The notes under the pieces: generated by a model | What the model was told of the DNA's origin: nothing | Databases searched by the model: none | What the model saw: only the letters and a program-made list of their open reading frames with translations | Shown here: positions 1-6,467 of the stretch, in pieces | Position numbering within the stretch: position 1 is the stretch's first letter | How the letters are laid out: every line of letters begins with the position of its first letter | Position numbers and translations under genes: made by a program | NCBI RefSeq assembly: GCF_030580995.1 | Contig: NZ_JAUQSZ010000013.1 | Span: 1 to 64,000 of the forward strand | DNA length: 64,000 nucleotides | Reading direction: 5' to 3' | DNA from: Sphingomonas immobilis | GTDB taxonomy: Bacteria > Pseudomonadota > Alphaproteobacteria > Sphingomonadales > Sphingomonadaceae

Positions 1-2
1 GT

Positions 3-557
3 GGCGGCGGGGGCGGCGGCTTCCGGGGCGGCGGTGGCGGCTTCGGCGGCGGCGGGCGCGGGCAGGGCGGCGGGCGGCTGCAGTTCGCGGTCTACCACAC
101 GCTGCACTTCACCGACGACGTGCTGGTCGCGAACGGCGGGCCGCGGCTCGACCTACTGCGCGGCGACACGATCGGCACCGGCGGCGGCCAGCCGCGTCAC
201 GAGATCGAGGCGCAGGGCGGCTACAACAACAACGGCCTCGGCGTGCGGCTCTCCGCCAACTGGCAGAGCGCGACGATCGTCAACGGCGGCACGGCGGCCA
301 ACCCCGACCCCTTGCGCTTCTCCGACCTCGGCACGGTCAACCTGCGCTTCTTCGCGGACCTCGGCCAGCAGCTGAAGCTCATCAAGGCGCATCCCTTCTT
401 CCGGGGGACGCGGGTGACGCTGGGCATCACCAACCTGTTCGACGCGCGGCAGAAGGTGACCGACATCGACGGACTGACCCCGACCGCCTACCAGCCCGGC
501 TACCTCAACCCGCTCGGCCGGACGGTGCGCGTGTCGCTGCGCAAGCTCTTGTTCTAG
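3..557 (+). CDS. TonB-dependent receptor, C-terminal part (5' truncated by window)
   Basis: The frame is open from the window edge to a TAG stop. It starts with a glycine-rich, low-complexity stretch (about 22 residues of Gly with Phe and Arg), then amphipathic beta-strand sequence such as GRLQFAVYHTLHFTDDVLVA and a late ITNLFDARQKV motif typical of the last strands of TonB-dependent outer-membrane barrels. It ends in Leu-Phe, as the outer-membrane assembly signal requires. The Gly-rich loop resembles insertions known in a subset of sphingomonad receptors; here it would sit between strands. The ligand cannot be told. The plug domain and TonB box lie outside the window. Confidence 0.85.
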   Translation, partial: GGGGGGFRGGGGGFGGGGRGQGGGRLQFAVYHTLHFTDDVLVANGGPRLDLLRGDTIGTGGGQPRHEIEAQGGYNNNGLGVRLSANWQSATIVNGGTAANPDPLRFSDLGTVNLRFFADLGQQLKLIKAHPFFRGTRVTLGITNLFDARQKVTDIDGLTPTAYQPGYLNPLGRTVRVSLRKLLF

Positions 558-561
558 GCGG

Positions 562-659
562 TCACCCTCACCCTTCCCACCCGGCTGCGCCGGGCGGGCC
601 CCTTCCCTCTCCCGTTGGGAGAGGGAGGGAGGAGCGAAGCGACGGAAGGGTGAGGGTGA
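562..659. repeat. Solo GC-rich palindromic element (hairpin family A)
   Basis: This 98-bp element has 16-nt outer arms (TCACCCTCACCCTTCC at 562-577 and its exact complement at 644-659). Inside are secondary hairpins, including CCCTCTCCCgttGGGAGAGGG. It lies between a TonB receptor stop and the ydfG-like gene. The same arms and central hairpin recur around the DUF559 gene at 5.8-6.5 kb. No gene lies inside, so it looks like an internally deleted or non-autonomous copy. It may also act as a terminator for the receptor gene. Confidence 0.8.
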
Positions 660-724
660 TCACCCTTGCCTCTCCTGCGCCCTGGCGACATGACGGCTCC
701 CAACCCAACCGAGGAGCCTGCCCC

Positions 725-1468
725 ATGCCGACCGCTTTCGTCACCGGCGCGACCTCCGGGATCGGGGCCGCGACCGTCCGTGCGCTGGCGGGCGCGGGGT
801 GGCATGTCGTCGCGACCGGCCGGCGGGCCGAGCGGCTCGAGGCGCTCGCCGCCGAGCTGGGCGAGCGCGTCCACCCGGCCGCGTTCGACGTGCGCGACGC
901 GGCGGCGTTCGAGGCGGCGCTGGGCGCGCTGCCGGTGCCGTTCGGCGACGTCGACCTGCTCGTCAACAACGCCGGCCTCGCGCTCGGCACTGCGCCCGCG
1001 CAGCGCGCCGACCTCGACGAATGGCGCACGATGATCGACACCAACGTGACCGCGCTCGCCACCGTCACGCACCGCCTGCTGCCCGGCATCGTCGCGCGGC
1101 GCGGCGCGATCATCAACCTGTCCTCGGTCGCGGCGACCTATCCGTACAGCGGCGGCAACGTCTACGGCGGGACCAAGGCGTTCGTGCGCCAGTTCAGCCT
1201 CGGCCTGCGCAGCGACTTGGGCGGCACGGGCGTGCGCGTGACCTCGATCGAGCCCGGCATGGTCGAAACCGAATTCACCGTCGTGCGCACCGGCGGCGAC
1301 CAGGGCGCGTCCGACAAACTCTACGCCGGTGCCGAGCCGATGACCGCGGAGGACATCGCCGCGACCATCCTGTGGGTGGCGAGCCAGCCCGCGCACCTCA
1401 ACATCAACACGCTGGAGCTGATGCCGGTGCGGCAGTCGTTCGCGGGGTTCGCCGTCGCGCGAGAGTGA
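725..1468 (+). CDS. YdfG-like NADP-dependent 3-hydroxy acid dehydrogenase (SDR)
   Basis: Classical short-chain dehydrogenase of 247 residues. It has a nucleotide-binding TGATSGIG near residue 7, NNAG, a catalytic Ser in NLSS and a YGGTK active-site pair. The tail NINTLELMPVRQSFAG closely resembles the C-terminus of E. coli YdfG, which oxidises L-allo-threonine, serine and 3-hydroxypropionate and reduces malonic semialdehyde. The ATG at 725 is chosen because GAGGAG lies just upstream and the Rossmann strand begins at once; an in-frame GTG at 650 lies in the palindromic repeat. It is soluble, cytoplasmic and apparently monocistronic. The substrate is inferred from family only. Confidence 0.85.
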   Translation: MPTAFVTGATSGIGAATVRALAGAGWHVVATGRRAERLEALAAELGERVHPAAFDVRDAAAFEAALGALPVPFGDVDLLVNNAGLALGTAPAQRADLDEWRTMIDTNVTALATVTHRLLPGIVARRGAIINLSSVAATYPYSGGNVYGGTKAFVRQFSLGLRSDLGGTGVRVTSIEPGMVETEFTVVRTGGDQGASDKLYAGAEPMTAEDIAATILWVASQPAHLNINTLELMPVRQSFAGFAVARE

Positions 1469-1470
1469 GA

Positions 1471-1530
1471 GTTCGCTTGACAGATTGACGCCTGAATCGA
1501 AAATATCCGCGTCGATCGTTTCCGGAATTG
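1471..1530 (+). repeat. Dispersed 60-nt element, copy 1, with promoter-like core
   Basis: Read on the + strand it holds TTGACA, a 17-nt spacer and AAAATA, a plausible sigma70-type promoter. The reverse complement of 51900-51959 matches it at 49 of 60 positions by hand alignment. The differences cluster in an 8-nt internal stretch while the TTGACA side is almost identical. A second shared block of 13 nt (CGTGTAGGACAGC) lies at 1747-1759 here and, in reverse complement, at 51838-51850. The rest of the 291-bp gap to the nuclease gene shows no gene that I can support. Confidence 0.6.
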
Positions 1531-1759
1531 ATCCGATCGCGCGCGGAAAGGTCATCCTGATCCGCCCGTTTCGCGGCGGCGAAGGTGACGAAGGGAGCGC
1601 CCCGTATCGCGGGGAATGCGACGAACCGAGTGGATGGCCGAGCGGCCCGCCGCGTGATCGCGCAGGGTTGGGCGGACGGGAAGCGGGTCGTCATGTGCAT
1701 GCTCTCCGGGTGGTCGCGGGAGCTGCGGGATTATGCAGGTTTCGGGCGTGTAGGACAGC

Positions 1760-2497
1760 TTAAGCTGACATATCAATTATGCTTGGCGGTAAGCCAATCA
1801 AAACTAGAGGACAGGGGTTTCCGACACCACGGTGAACGCGGTCGATCAGTTTTGACCAATGAGTCGTTGCCATACCGAATTTGTCGCTTGTGAATTTGCG
1901 TGACCAAGCTTTTGCAAATGGCACTTGTCGATCGAGATCGCCTTGGATCTGTTTACGCTGGGGCGCCGTGGGGGAACCGGCACCAAACTCCATCAAACCT
2001 TCGAAATCCAGAATGTTACGATCGGTCGCGAAGCTTTCGACGCGTTCGCGCATCTCTGCTTGCATTGCCGAGCCTCTTGTCACGATACCCCCAACGCTGA
2101 TCGCACCCTCAGCGTGAAGTCGTTTGAAATTTTCTAAGTCCCTATCGAAAAATGGATCCTTGTTATTCCATTCAATTTCTAGAGCGAAGATGCCCTTATC
2201 GCTTCGACGAACGTGATCAATCTCATGACTGATTGATTCTTTTGCTACCCCATCAACAGTCTTTTTTAGTTCAAAGTTGTGCTTGGTCCATTCCTTGGCT
2301 GCAAGGCCACGGCGAAGCCGCTGTGTCATCTTCGCTTCACCGCCACCGCCGCCAATAATCTCCGTCATCGGCAACGAGATATTGAGCAGCGAACTTTCAA
2401 GTTCGCCGACCAGATCGGGGAAGTCGTGTAAGATGATGGCTTCGGCGTGACTGGTGAACAGCACTTCGAAACCGGCATCGCAAAGGCGCTCAAGCAT
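1760..2497 (-). CDS. BglII-family type II restriction endonuclease
   Basis: This 245-residue protein matches the size and layout of the BglII/BstYI family (PD-(D/E)XK fold, cutting AGATCT or RGATCY in characterised members). A likely metal-binding stretch is DKGIFALEIEWNNKDPFF around residues 100-118, with an Asp followed by ExE, and then GGIVTRG. The start overlaps the stop of the methylase gene (TGATG); a GTG one codon earlier is also possible. The gene is plainly AT-richer than its neighbours, suggesting horizontal acquisition. Cleavage specificity cannot be read from the sequence. Confidence 0.75.
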   Translation of the reverse strand: MLERLCDAGFEVLFTSHAEAIILHDFPDLVGELESSLLNISLPMTEIIGGGGGEAKMTQRLRRGLAAKEWTKHNFELKKTVDGVAKESISHEIDHVRRSDKGIFALEIEWNNKDPFFDRDLENFKRLHAEGAISVGGIVTRGSAMQAEMRERVESFATDRNILDFEGLMEFGAGSPTAPQRKQIQGDLDRQVPFAKAWSRKFTSDKFGMATTHWSKLIDRVHRGVGNPCPLVLIGLPPSIIDMSA

Positions 2498-3144
2498 CAC
2501 TCAGCGGCGATAGCGGAATTATAGCCGTAGGTATCCCATGTCGGCTTATAGCTTTCGTCCGCTTGGTTGCCCCAAACCGTCCAATCCTTGCGAGCTCCGC
2601 GGCTGAACATTTCGAGGCGTGGTCCCCAACTGCAATCCTCGATAATCTTGTATTGCTCGTCCGGCTTGCGGCTGTGTTCACGCTTCCGCGTTTGCATCAT
2701 ATTGACTTGGCTCCGGCCCGGATCGAGCGTGCGGGCGTTCTTGCCACGCACCCCGAACAGCAGCAATTCGGTGACGTTGCGGAAATAGAAGCCGACGCCA
2801 CGCCCGTCCGATCCGCCGTCCTTGCGCACTTTGTGCCACACGATGTTCGAGATGTAGCGATAGCCCCAAGCATCCATGACTCGCAGACCATCCGGTAGCA
2901 GCGCGTTCGGCACCCACAGATAAAGATGGCTGGGATCGGCGGCTATGTCGGCGACGGGTAGGGCGCAAATGTCGTCCAGCGTCATCGTACCATAGCGATT
3001 CAAGCGCTTGTGTTCTGGTGCGACTTTGCCGGTCCGATTTTGAAATTGCCAAGGGGGATCGGCCAAGATCGTTCCGAACTTTTTTCCTTTCGCGGTGCCA
3101 AGGAGATCAACAGCAGCAGAGAGATGACCGGCTGGATCAAGCAT
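2497..3144 (-). CDS. MT-A70 family DNA N6-adenine methyltransferase
   Basis: This 215-residue protein has the catalytic DPPW motif at residues 29-32 (LADPPWQF), HLYLWVPNALL, and an SAM-binding region near VTELLLFGVRG, all typical of MT-A70 methylases such as M.MunI. It is cotranscribed with, and overlaps, the BglII-like nuclease downstream, so it should protect the same site by adenine methylation. Characterised BglII itself is paired with an N4-cytosine methylase, so this pairing is different. An AGATCT site lies at 3178-3183, 34 bp upstream of its start. Base composition is AT-rich like the nuclease. Confidence 0.82.
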   Translation of the reverse strand: MLDPAGHLSAAVDLLGTAKGKKFGTILADPPWQFQNRTGKVAPEHKRLNRYGTMTLDDICALPVADIAADPSHLYLWVPNALLPDGLRVMDAWGYRYISNIVWHKVRKDGGSDGRGVGFYFRNVTELLLFGVRGKNARTLDPGRSQVNMMQTRKREHSRKPDEQYKIIEDCSWGPRLEMFSRGARKDWTVWGNQADESYKPTWDTYGYNSAIAAE

Positions 3145-3290
3145 GGTGGCCCCATTTTCAACGCAGAGAACAAAACCAGATCTTATTGACGGCGCTGAAT
3201 CCGGTCAAGGTAGCATTTGAGAAAACTGCCGCGGGCAAAGCCCGCGTCGTCGGCCGCGGCTGTGGCCGCGCCGGCCGGTCGCGCCTTGAG

Positions 3291-3317
3291 GCGGGGATTA
3301 GCTCGCGCTAATCCCGC
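3291..3317 (-). terminator. Hairpin downstream of nrdB
   Basis: A 9-bp stem GGGATTAGC/GCTAATCCC with a 4-nt loop, extended by GC pairs, lies 10 bp past the nrdB stop. There is no U-tract on either side, so it may be a Rho-independent-like or mRNA-stabilising hairpin. A second GC-rich hairpin (GCGGGCaaaGCCCGC) lies near 3232-3248. Together they separate nrdB from the restriction-modification genes. Confidence 0.45.
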
Positions 3318-3326
3318 GCCCGGCGC

Positions 3327-4388
3327 TCATTCCGCCGCGATCCCAGCCTTCGAAAACATATCCCCCTCATCCTCGCCCGCAGGCACATCGTTCGCCGCCA
3401 GCCCGGCCTTCGCCTTGCCGCGCTTGTCGAACGTGTCCCACACTTCGTTCCAGTTGCCGCGCGTCGCGGCCTTCGAATATTCGGTCGCGCGCTGTTCGAA
3501 GAAATTGGCGTGCTCCACGCCGTTGAGCATCGGCACGAGCCACGGCAGCGGGTGTTCGTCGATCATGTAGATCGGCTTCAGGCCGAGCTGGCCGAGGCGC
3601 CAGTCGGCGGTGAAGCGGATGTACTTCTTGATCTCCTTGGGCGTCATGCCGTTGACCGGGCCCATCTCGAAGGCGAGGTCGATGAAATTGTCCTCGAGGT
3701 GGACGGTGTGCTGGCACATCTCGCGGATGTCGGCCTTCACCGATTTGGTGAAGCAGTCGCGTTCGCGCACGAAGGTGTGGAACAGCTTGGTGATGCCTTC
3801 GCAGTGCAGGCTCTCGTCGCGGATCGACCACGTCACGATCTGCCCCATGCCCTTCATCTTGTTGAAGCGCGGGAAGTTCATCAGCATCGCGAAGCTCGCA
3901 AAGAGCTGCAACCCTTCCGTAAAGCCGCCGAACATGGCGAGCGTCTTGGCGATATCCTCGTCGCTGTCGACGCCGAAATTCTGCAGGTAATCGTGCTTGT
4001 CCTTCATCTCGCTATATTCGAGGAAGGCGCCGTATTCGCTCTCCGGCATGCCGATCGTGTCGAGCAGGTGGCTGTACGCGGCGATATGCACCGTCTCCAT
4101 ATTGGAGAAGGCGGCGAGCATCATCTTGATCTCGGTCGGCTTGAAGATGCGGCCGTATTTCTCGTGGTAGCAATCCTGCACCTCGACATCGGCCTGGGTG
4201 AAGAAGCGGAAGATCTGCGTGAGCAGGTTGCGCTCGTGATCGGAGAGCTTCTGCGCCCAGTCGCGGCAATCCTCGCCGAGCGGCACTTCCTCGGGCATCC
4301 AGTGGATCTGCTGCTGCCGCTTCCAGAAGTCGAACGCCCAGGGGTATTCGAACGGCTTGTACTGCTTGCGGGCTTCGAGAAGGGACAT
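3327..4388 (-). CDS. nrdB: Class I ribonucleotide reductase, small (radical) subunit
   Basis: This 353-residue ferritin-like R2 protein makes the tyrosyl radical used by NrdA for dNTP synthesis. The di-iron ligand helices are visible: ADVEVQDCYHEKYGR (about residues 67-81), the METVHIAAYSHLLD segment whose Tyr matches the radical Tyr122 of E. coli, and a late ESLHCEGITKLFH helix. No ATP-cone is appended at the C-terminus. It is the last gene of a run of small membrane-protein genes, 19 bp after the previous stop. nrdA lies about 2 kb away on the same strand but not in the same compact operon. Confidence 0.95.
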   Translation of the reverse strand: MSLLEARKQYKPFEYPWAFDFWKRQQQIHWMPEEVPLGEDCRDWAQKLSDHERNLLTQIFRFFTQADVEVQDCYHEKYGRIFKPTEIKMMLAAFSNMETVHIAAYSHLLDTIGMPESEYGAFLEYSEMKDKHDYLQNFGVDSDEDIAKTLAMFGGFTEGLQLFASFAMLMNFPRFNKMKGMGQIVTWSIRDESLHCEGITKLFHTFVRERDCFTKSVKADIREMCQHTVHLEDNFIDLAFEMGPVNGMTPKEIKKYIRFTADWRLGQLGLKPIYMIDEHPLPWLVPMLNGVEHANFFEQRATEYSKAATRGNWNEVWDTFDKRGKAKAGLAANDVPAGEDEGDMFSKAGIAAE

Positions 4389-4407
4389 GAGCGTTACTCC
4401 GAGAAAA

Positions 4408-4788
4408 TCAGTGATGCGTTAGAAAGGCGGCTGGCAGAACGACGAACAGAAATATGAGCGGCGACAGAACGACTATGCTGCCGGCCAGATAGACCGCGCG
4501 AGGCCAGCCGCGGACCTTGGTCACGAAGAAACAGACACAAAAGACGAAGGCGACAAGATAAAGGATTGGCGGGGAAAACAGCAGTGCGAACGGCGCGAGA
4601 AACCGGTTCGCGAAAACGAGGCCAAATTGCCAGAATATCAGATGGCCGAGCAGGATTAGCCCGGCACCGATAAGAATGATCGCGTCAAATCTGTGTCGTG
4701 CCCGGACTGTCCACCCTGCGAGAAGAATCCAGGCCGCTCCGACCAGCATCAACAGGCGCACAATGGCGACGGTTGAAAGACCGCTCAT
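4408..4788 (-). CDS. Small multi-pass membrane protein (126 aa)
   Basis: Not recognised. The protein has about four hydrophobic segments (near residues 7-25, 36-58, 62-84 and 95-120) joined by short basic loops, with no enzymatic motif. The ATG at 4788 overlaps the previous gene's stop (ATGA), implying translational coupling. It is the last of four overlapping small genes upstream of nrdB. An in-frame upstream extension is Arg-rich shadow sequence and was discarded. Function unknown. Confidence 0.7.
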   Translation of the reverse strand: MSGLSTVAIVRLLMLVGAAWILLAGWTVRARHRFDAIILIGAGLILLGHLIFWQFGLVFANRFLAPFALLFSPPILYLVAFVFCVCFFVTKVRGWPRAVYLAGSIVVLSPLIFLFVVLPAAFLTHH

Positions 4789-4991
4789 GCCGCACCCCCT
4801 GCGACCTGCACGACGAGATACGCCGCCGCGCCGAGCATCAGCACGATGCCCGAAAGGCGCCAGAGCGCGCGCGTGCGGCTCGCGGTGCCGCCGGCGATGC
4901 GGGCCGAGGGCGGCTCGCTGACGTAGAGCCACGCGCCGACCACCGCCGCGACCAGCGCCTGCAGATTATAGTCGCCGGCGAAGAGGCTCAT
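4785..4991 (-). CDS. Very small membrane protein (68 aa)
   Basis: Not recognised. It has two hydrophobic helices (about residues 10-24 and 45-63) separated by a basic, Ser/Thr-rich loop. The start codon overlaps the preceding stop by ATGA (4988-4991), and its own stop overlaps the next start in the same way (4785-4788). The tight coupling is the main evidence that it is real. Unknown role, probably inner membrane with its neighbours. Confidence 0.65.
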   Translation of the reverse strand: MSLFAGDYNLQALVAAVVGAWLYVSEPPSARIAGGTASRTRALWRLSGIVLMLGAAAYLVVQVAGGAA

Positions 4992-5200
4992 GGTGCCACG
5001 CTCCCCTCGGCGCTCCACTGCCACATGGCGGTCGCCGAGGCGAAGAGGACGACGCCGAGCGCGAGCGCCATGATGCCGACCATGCGAAAGGCATAGACCT
5101 TGCCGGGGCCGCTCGGCCGCAGCAACGAAAGCAGCAGGCCCGCGCCGAGACCCGCGAACAGCACCGACACGCCGTACATGATGGCGATCTGGTAGCTCAT
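4988..5200 (-). CDS. Very small membrane protein (70 aa)
   Basis: Not recognised. The first 25 residues (MSYQIAIMYGVSVLFAGLGA onward) form one hydrophobic helix, and a second helix (about residues 40-60) follows a short charged loop. It is coupled by ATGA overlaps to the lipoprotein-like gene upstream and the 68-residue gene downstream. Probable subunit of an uncharacterised membrane complex. Confidence 0.65.
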   Translation of the reverse strand: MSYQIAIMYGVSVLFAGLGAGLLLSLLRPSGPGKVYAFRMVGIMALALGVVLFASATAMWQWSAEGSVAP

Positions 5201-5490
5201 CGCCGCACCACCCGCGTGACATAGACCTTCTGCGTGCGGTGCGAGCCGACGCCCAGAAAGACGATGCCGATGAAGAAGCCGAAATCGTACCAGCCGCCGT
5301 CATTGGGCACGGCGTAGACGGCGATGTCCGGCACGAACAGCGACAGCACCCAGGCTACGGGGAAGATGAAGCCGTGCCACACCCCGAGCAGGAAGCCGGG
5401 CGTCTCGGGCGTGTGCGCGACGGCGCTGGCGGCCTGATGCGCGCAGGCCGAGAGGGCGGCGAGCAAGGGGAGGGCGGCGAAATGTTTCAC
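5197..5490 (-). CDS. Small lipoprotein-like membrane protein, conserved WHGFIFP family
   Basis: A GTG start at 5490 is preferred: GGAG lies 8 nt upstream and the product then begins with a typical lipoprotein signal (KHFAALPLLAALSAC, lipobox LSAC); an ATG at 5508 is possible. The mature part has WHGFIFPVAWVLSLF, VYAVPNDGGWYDFGFFIGI and a basic tail. This pattern belongs to a widespread family of short uncharacterised membrane proteins. First gene of the four-gene membrane run before nrdB, and divergent from the DUF2171 gene. Confidence 0.7.
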   Translation of the reverse strand: MKHFAALPLLAALSACAHQAASAVAHTPETPGFLLGVWHGFIFPVAWVLSLFVPDIAVYAVPNDGGWYDFGFFIGIVFLGVGSHRTQKVYVTRVVRR

Positions 5491-5564
5491 GCATGTTGCT
5501 CCGTGCATCCGAATCGCGCGGGCGTGCGTTGATCCGGCGCAGTTACAACGCAGGAGAGAGTATC

Positions 5565-5825
5565 ATGGCCGATCTGAGCGCGATCAAGGAACATATGGAA
5601 GTCATCGGCGCGGACGGCGTCCATGTCGGTACGGTCGACCATGTCGACGGCGACCGCATCAAGCTGACCAAGAAGGACAGCGGTGCGCAGGTTACCGAAG
5701 GCTCCGGCAGCCATGAAGGGCACCATCACTACATCTCGGGCGGCCTCGTCGCCGATGTCGAGGGCGACAAGGTGCGCCTGAGCGCCAACGCCGACGTGGC
5801 GGTGACGCTGGAAGAAGAGGTTTGA
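5565..5825 (+). CDS. DUF2171 domain protein
   Basis: This 86-residue protein matches the DUF2171 pattern (IKEHMEVIGADGVHVGTVD, then LTKKDSG, and a His-rich GHHHYI centre), a short PRC-barrel-like fold common in sphingomonads and often linked to general stress. CAGGAGAG just upstream supports the ATG at 5565. Divergent from the small membrane-protein operon. No enzymatic residues are apparent, and its role is unknown. Confidence 0.85.
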   Translation: MADLSAIKEHMEVIGADGVHVGTVDHVDGDRIKLTKKDSGAQVTEGSGSHEGHHHYISGGLVADVEGDKVRLSANADVAVTLEEEV

Positions 5826-5827
5826 GC

Positions 5828-6313
5828 TCATAAATCCCTCTCCCATCGGGAGAGGGTGGCCGAGCGTAGCGAGGTCGGGTGAGGGTGAGCCGCGTTGGTC
5901 GGCTCGCCCTTTTCCTTTTGGGCGTCACCCTCACCCTTCCGCGCCTTTGGCGCTCCCTCCCTCTCCCGCAGGGAGAGGGAAATAGCGGTGATGACGCCCT
6001 CGACAGTGTCCATCACATCCGCGTTGGTGAAACGCTGTACATGGAAGCCTTCGCTTTCGATGTAGCGCGTGCGTGTCGCGTCATTCCGCTCACGGCCGGC
6101 ATGGGTGTCGCCGTCGATTTCGATCACCAGCTTTTCCGAAAAGCACAGGATGTCGGCATAGAACGGACCCACCGGCGCCTGATGCCGCCATTTCAGATGC
6201 GGAAACGCCTCCCGAAGCGCACGCAGCAGGCGGCGTTCGGGTTCCGGCGCGTCGCGGCGGAGTTGCCGGGCGCGCGGGACGGTTCCTGAAGGCTGATCTT
6301 GATAGAGGCGCAT
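5828..6313 (-). CDS. DUF559 endonuclease-like protein (copy 1)
   Basis: This 161-residue protein has a DUF559 (Vsr/PD-(D/E)XK-like) core at about residues 15-115: PEPERRLLRALREAFP, WRHQAPVGPFYADILCF, and the catalytic-type VIEIDGDTHAG. The core ends near VEGVITAIS; the last ~50 residues are encoded by two copies of the palindromic repeat and are unlikely to be conserved protein. Repeats also lie immediately upstream (6317-6452), and the purine-rich repeat arm supplies the only ribosome-binding-like sequence before the ATG. It lies between the DUF2171 gene and nrdA. Predicted DNA nuclease; the target is unknown. Confidence 0.75.
   Translation of the reverse strand: MRLYQDQPSGTVPRARQLRRDAPEPERRLLRALREAFPHLKWRHQAPVGPFYADILCFSEKLVIEIDGDTHAGRERNDATRTRYIESEGFHVQRFTNADVMDTVEGVITAISLSLREREGAPKARKGEGDAQKEKGEPTNAAHPHPTSLRSATLSRWERDL
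5835..5980. repeat. Paired hairpin repeats downstream of DUF559 copy 1
   Basis: Two family A units in opposite orientation: 5835-5888 (hairpin CCCTCTCCCatcGGGAGAGGG, ending GGGTGAGGGTGA) and 5925-5980 (starting TCACCCTCACCCTTCC, ending with the CCCTCTCCC hairpin). The layout hairpin / GGGTGA / spacer / TCACCC / hairpin is the same as at 21248-21369. The pair encodes the C-terminal tail of the DUF559 ORF. Confidence 0.8.
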
Positions 6314-6316
6314 TGG

Positions 6317-6452
6317 TCGCCCTCACCCTTCCGCCGCTGCGCGGCTCCCTCCCTCTCCCAAAGGGAGAGGGAATGGCCGGGCACCAGCGTCCCTCTCCCT
6401 TTGGGAGAGGGAGGGGCCCGCGCGGCGCAGCCGCGTGGGAGGGTGAGGGTGA
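6317..6452. repeat. Paired hairpin repeats upstream of DUF559 copy 1
   Basis: Two family A units: 6317-6372 (TCGCCCTCACCCTTCC ... CCCTCTCCCaaaGGGAGAGGG) and 6391-6452 (CCCTCTCCCtttGGGAGAGGG ... GGGTGAGGGTGA), inverted to each other around a short spacer. They separate the nrdA stop from the DUF559 start and may also end nrdA transcripts. Confidence 0.8.
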
Positions 6453-6467
6453 TTTAGCTGTCCCACC

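Noticed and set aside
5491..5564. NrdR boxes upstream of the nrdB operon
   Set aside because: No paired ACAC...GTGT sites in this gap or upstream of nrdA.
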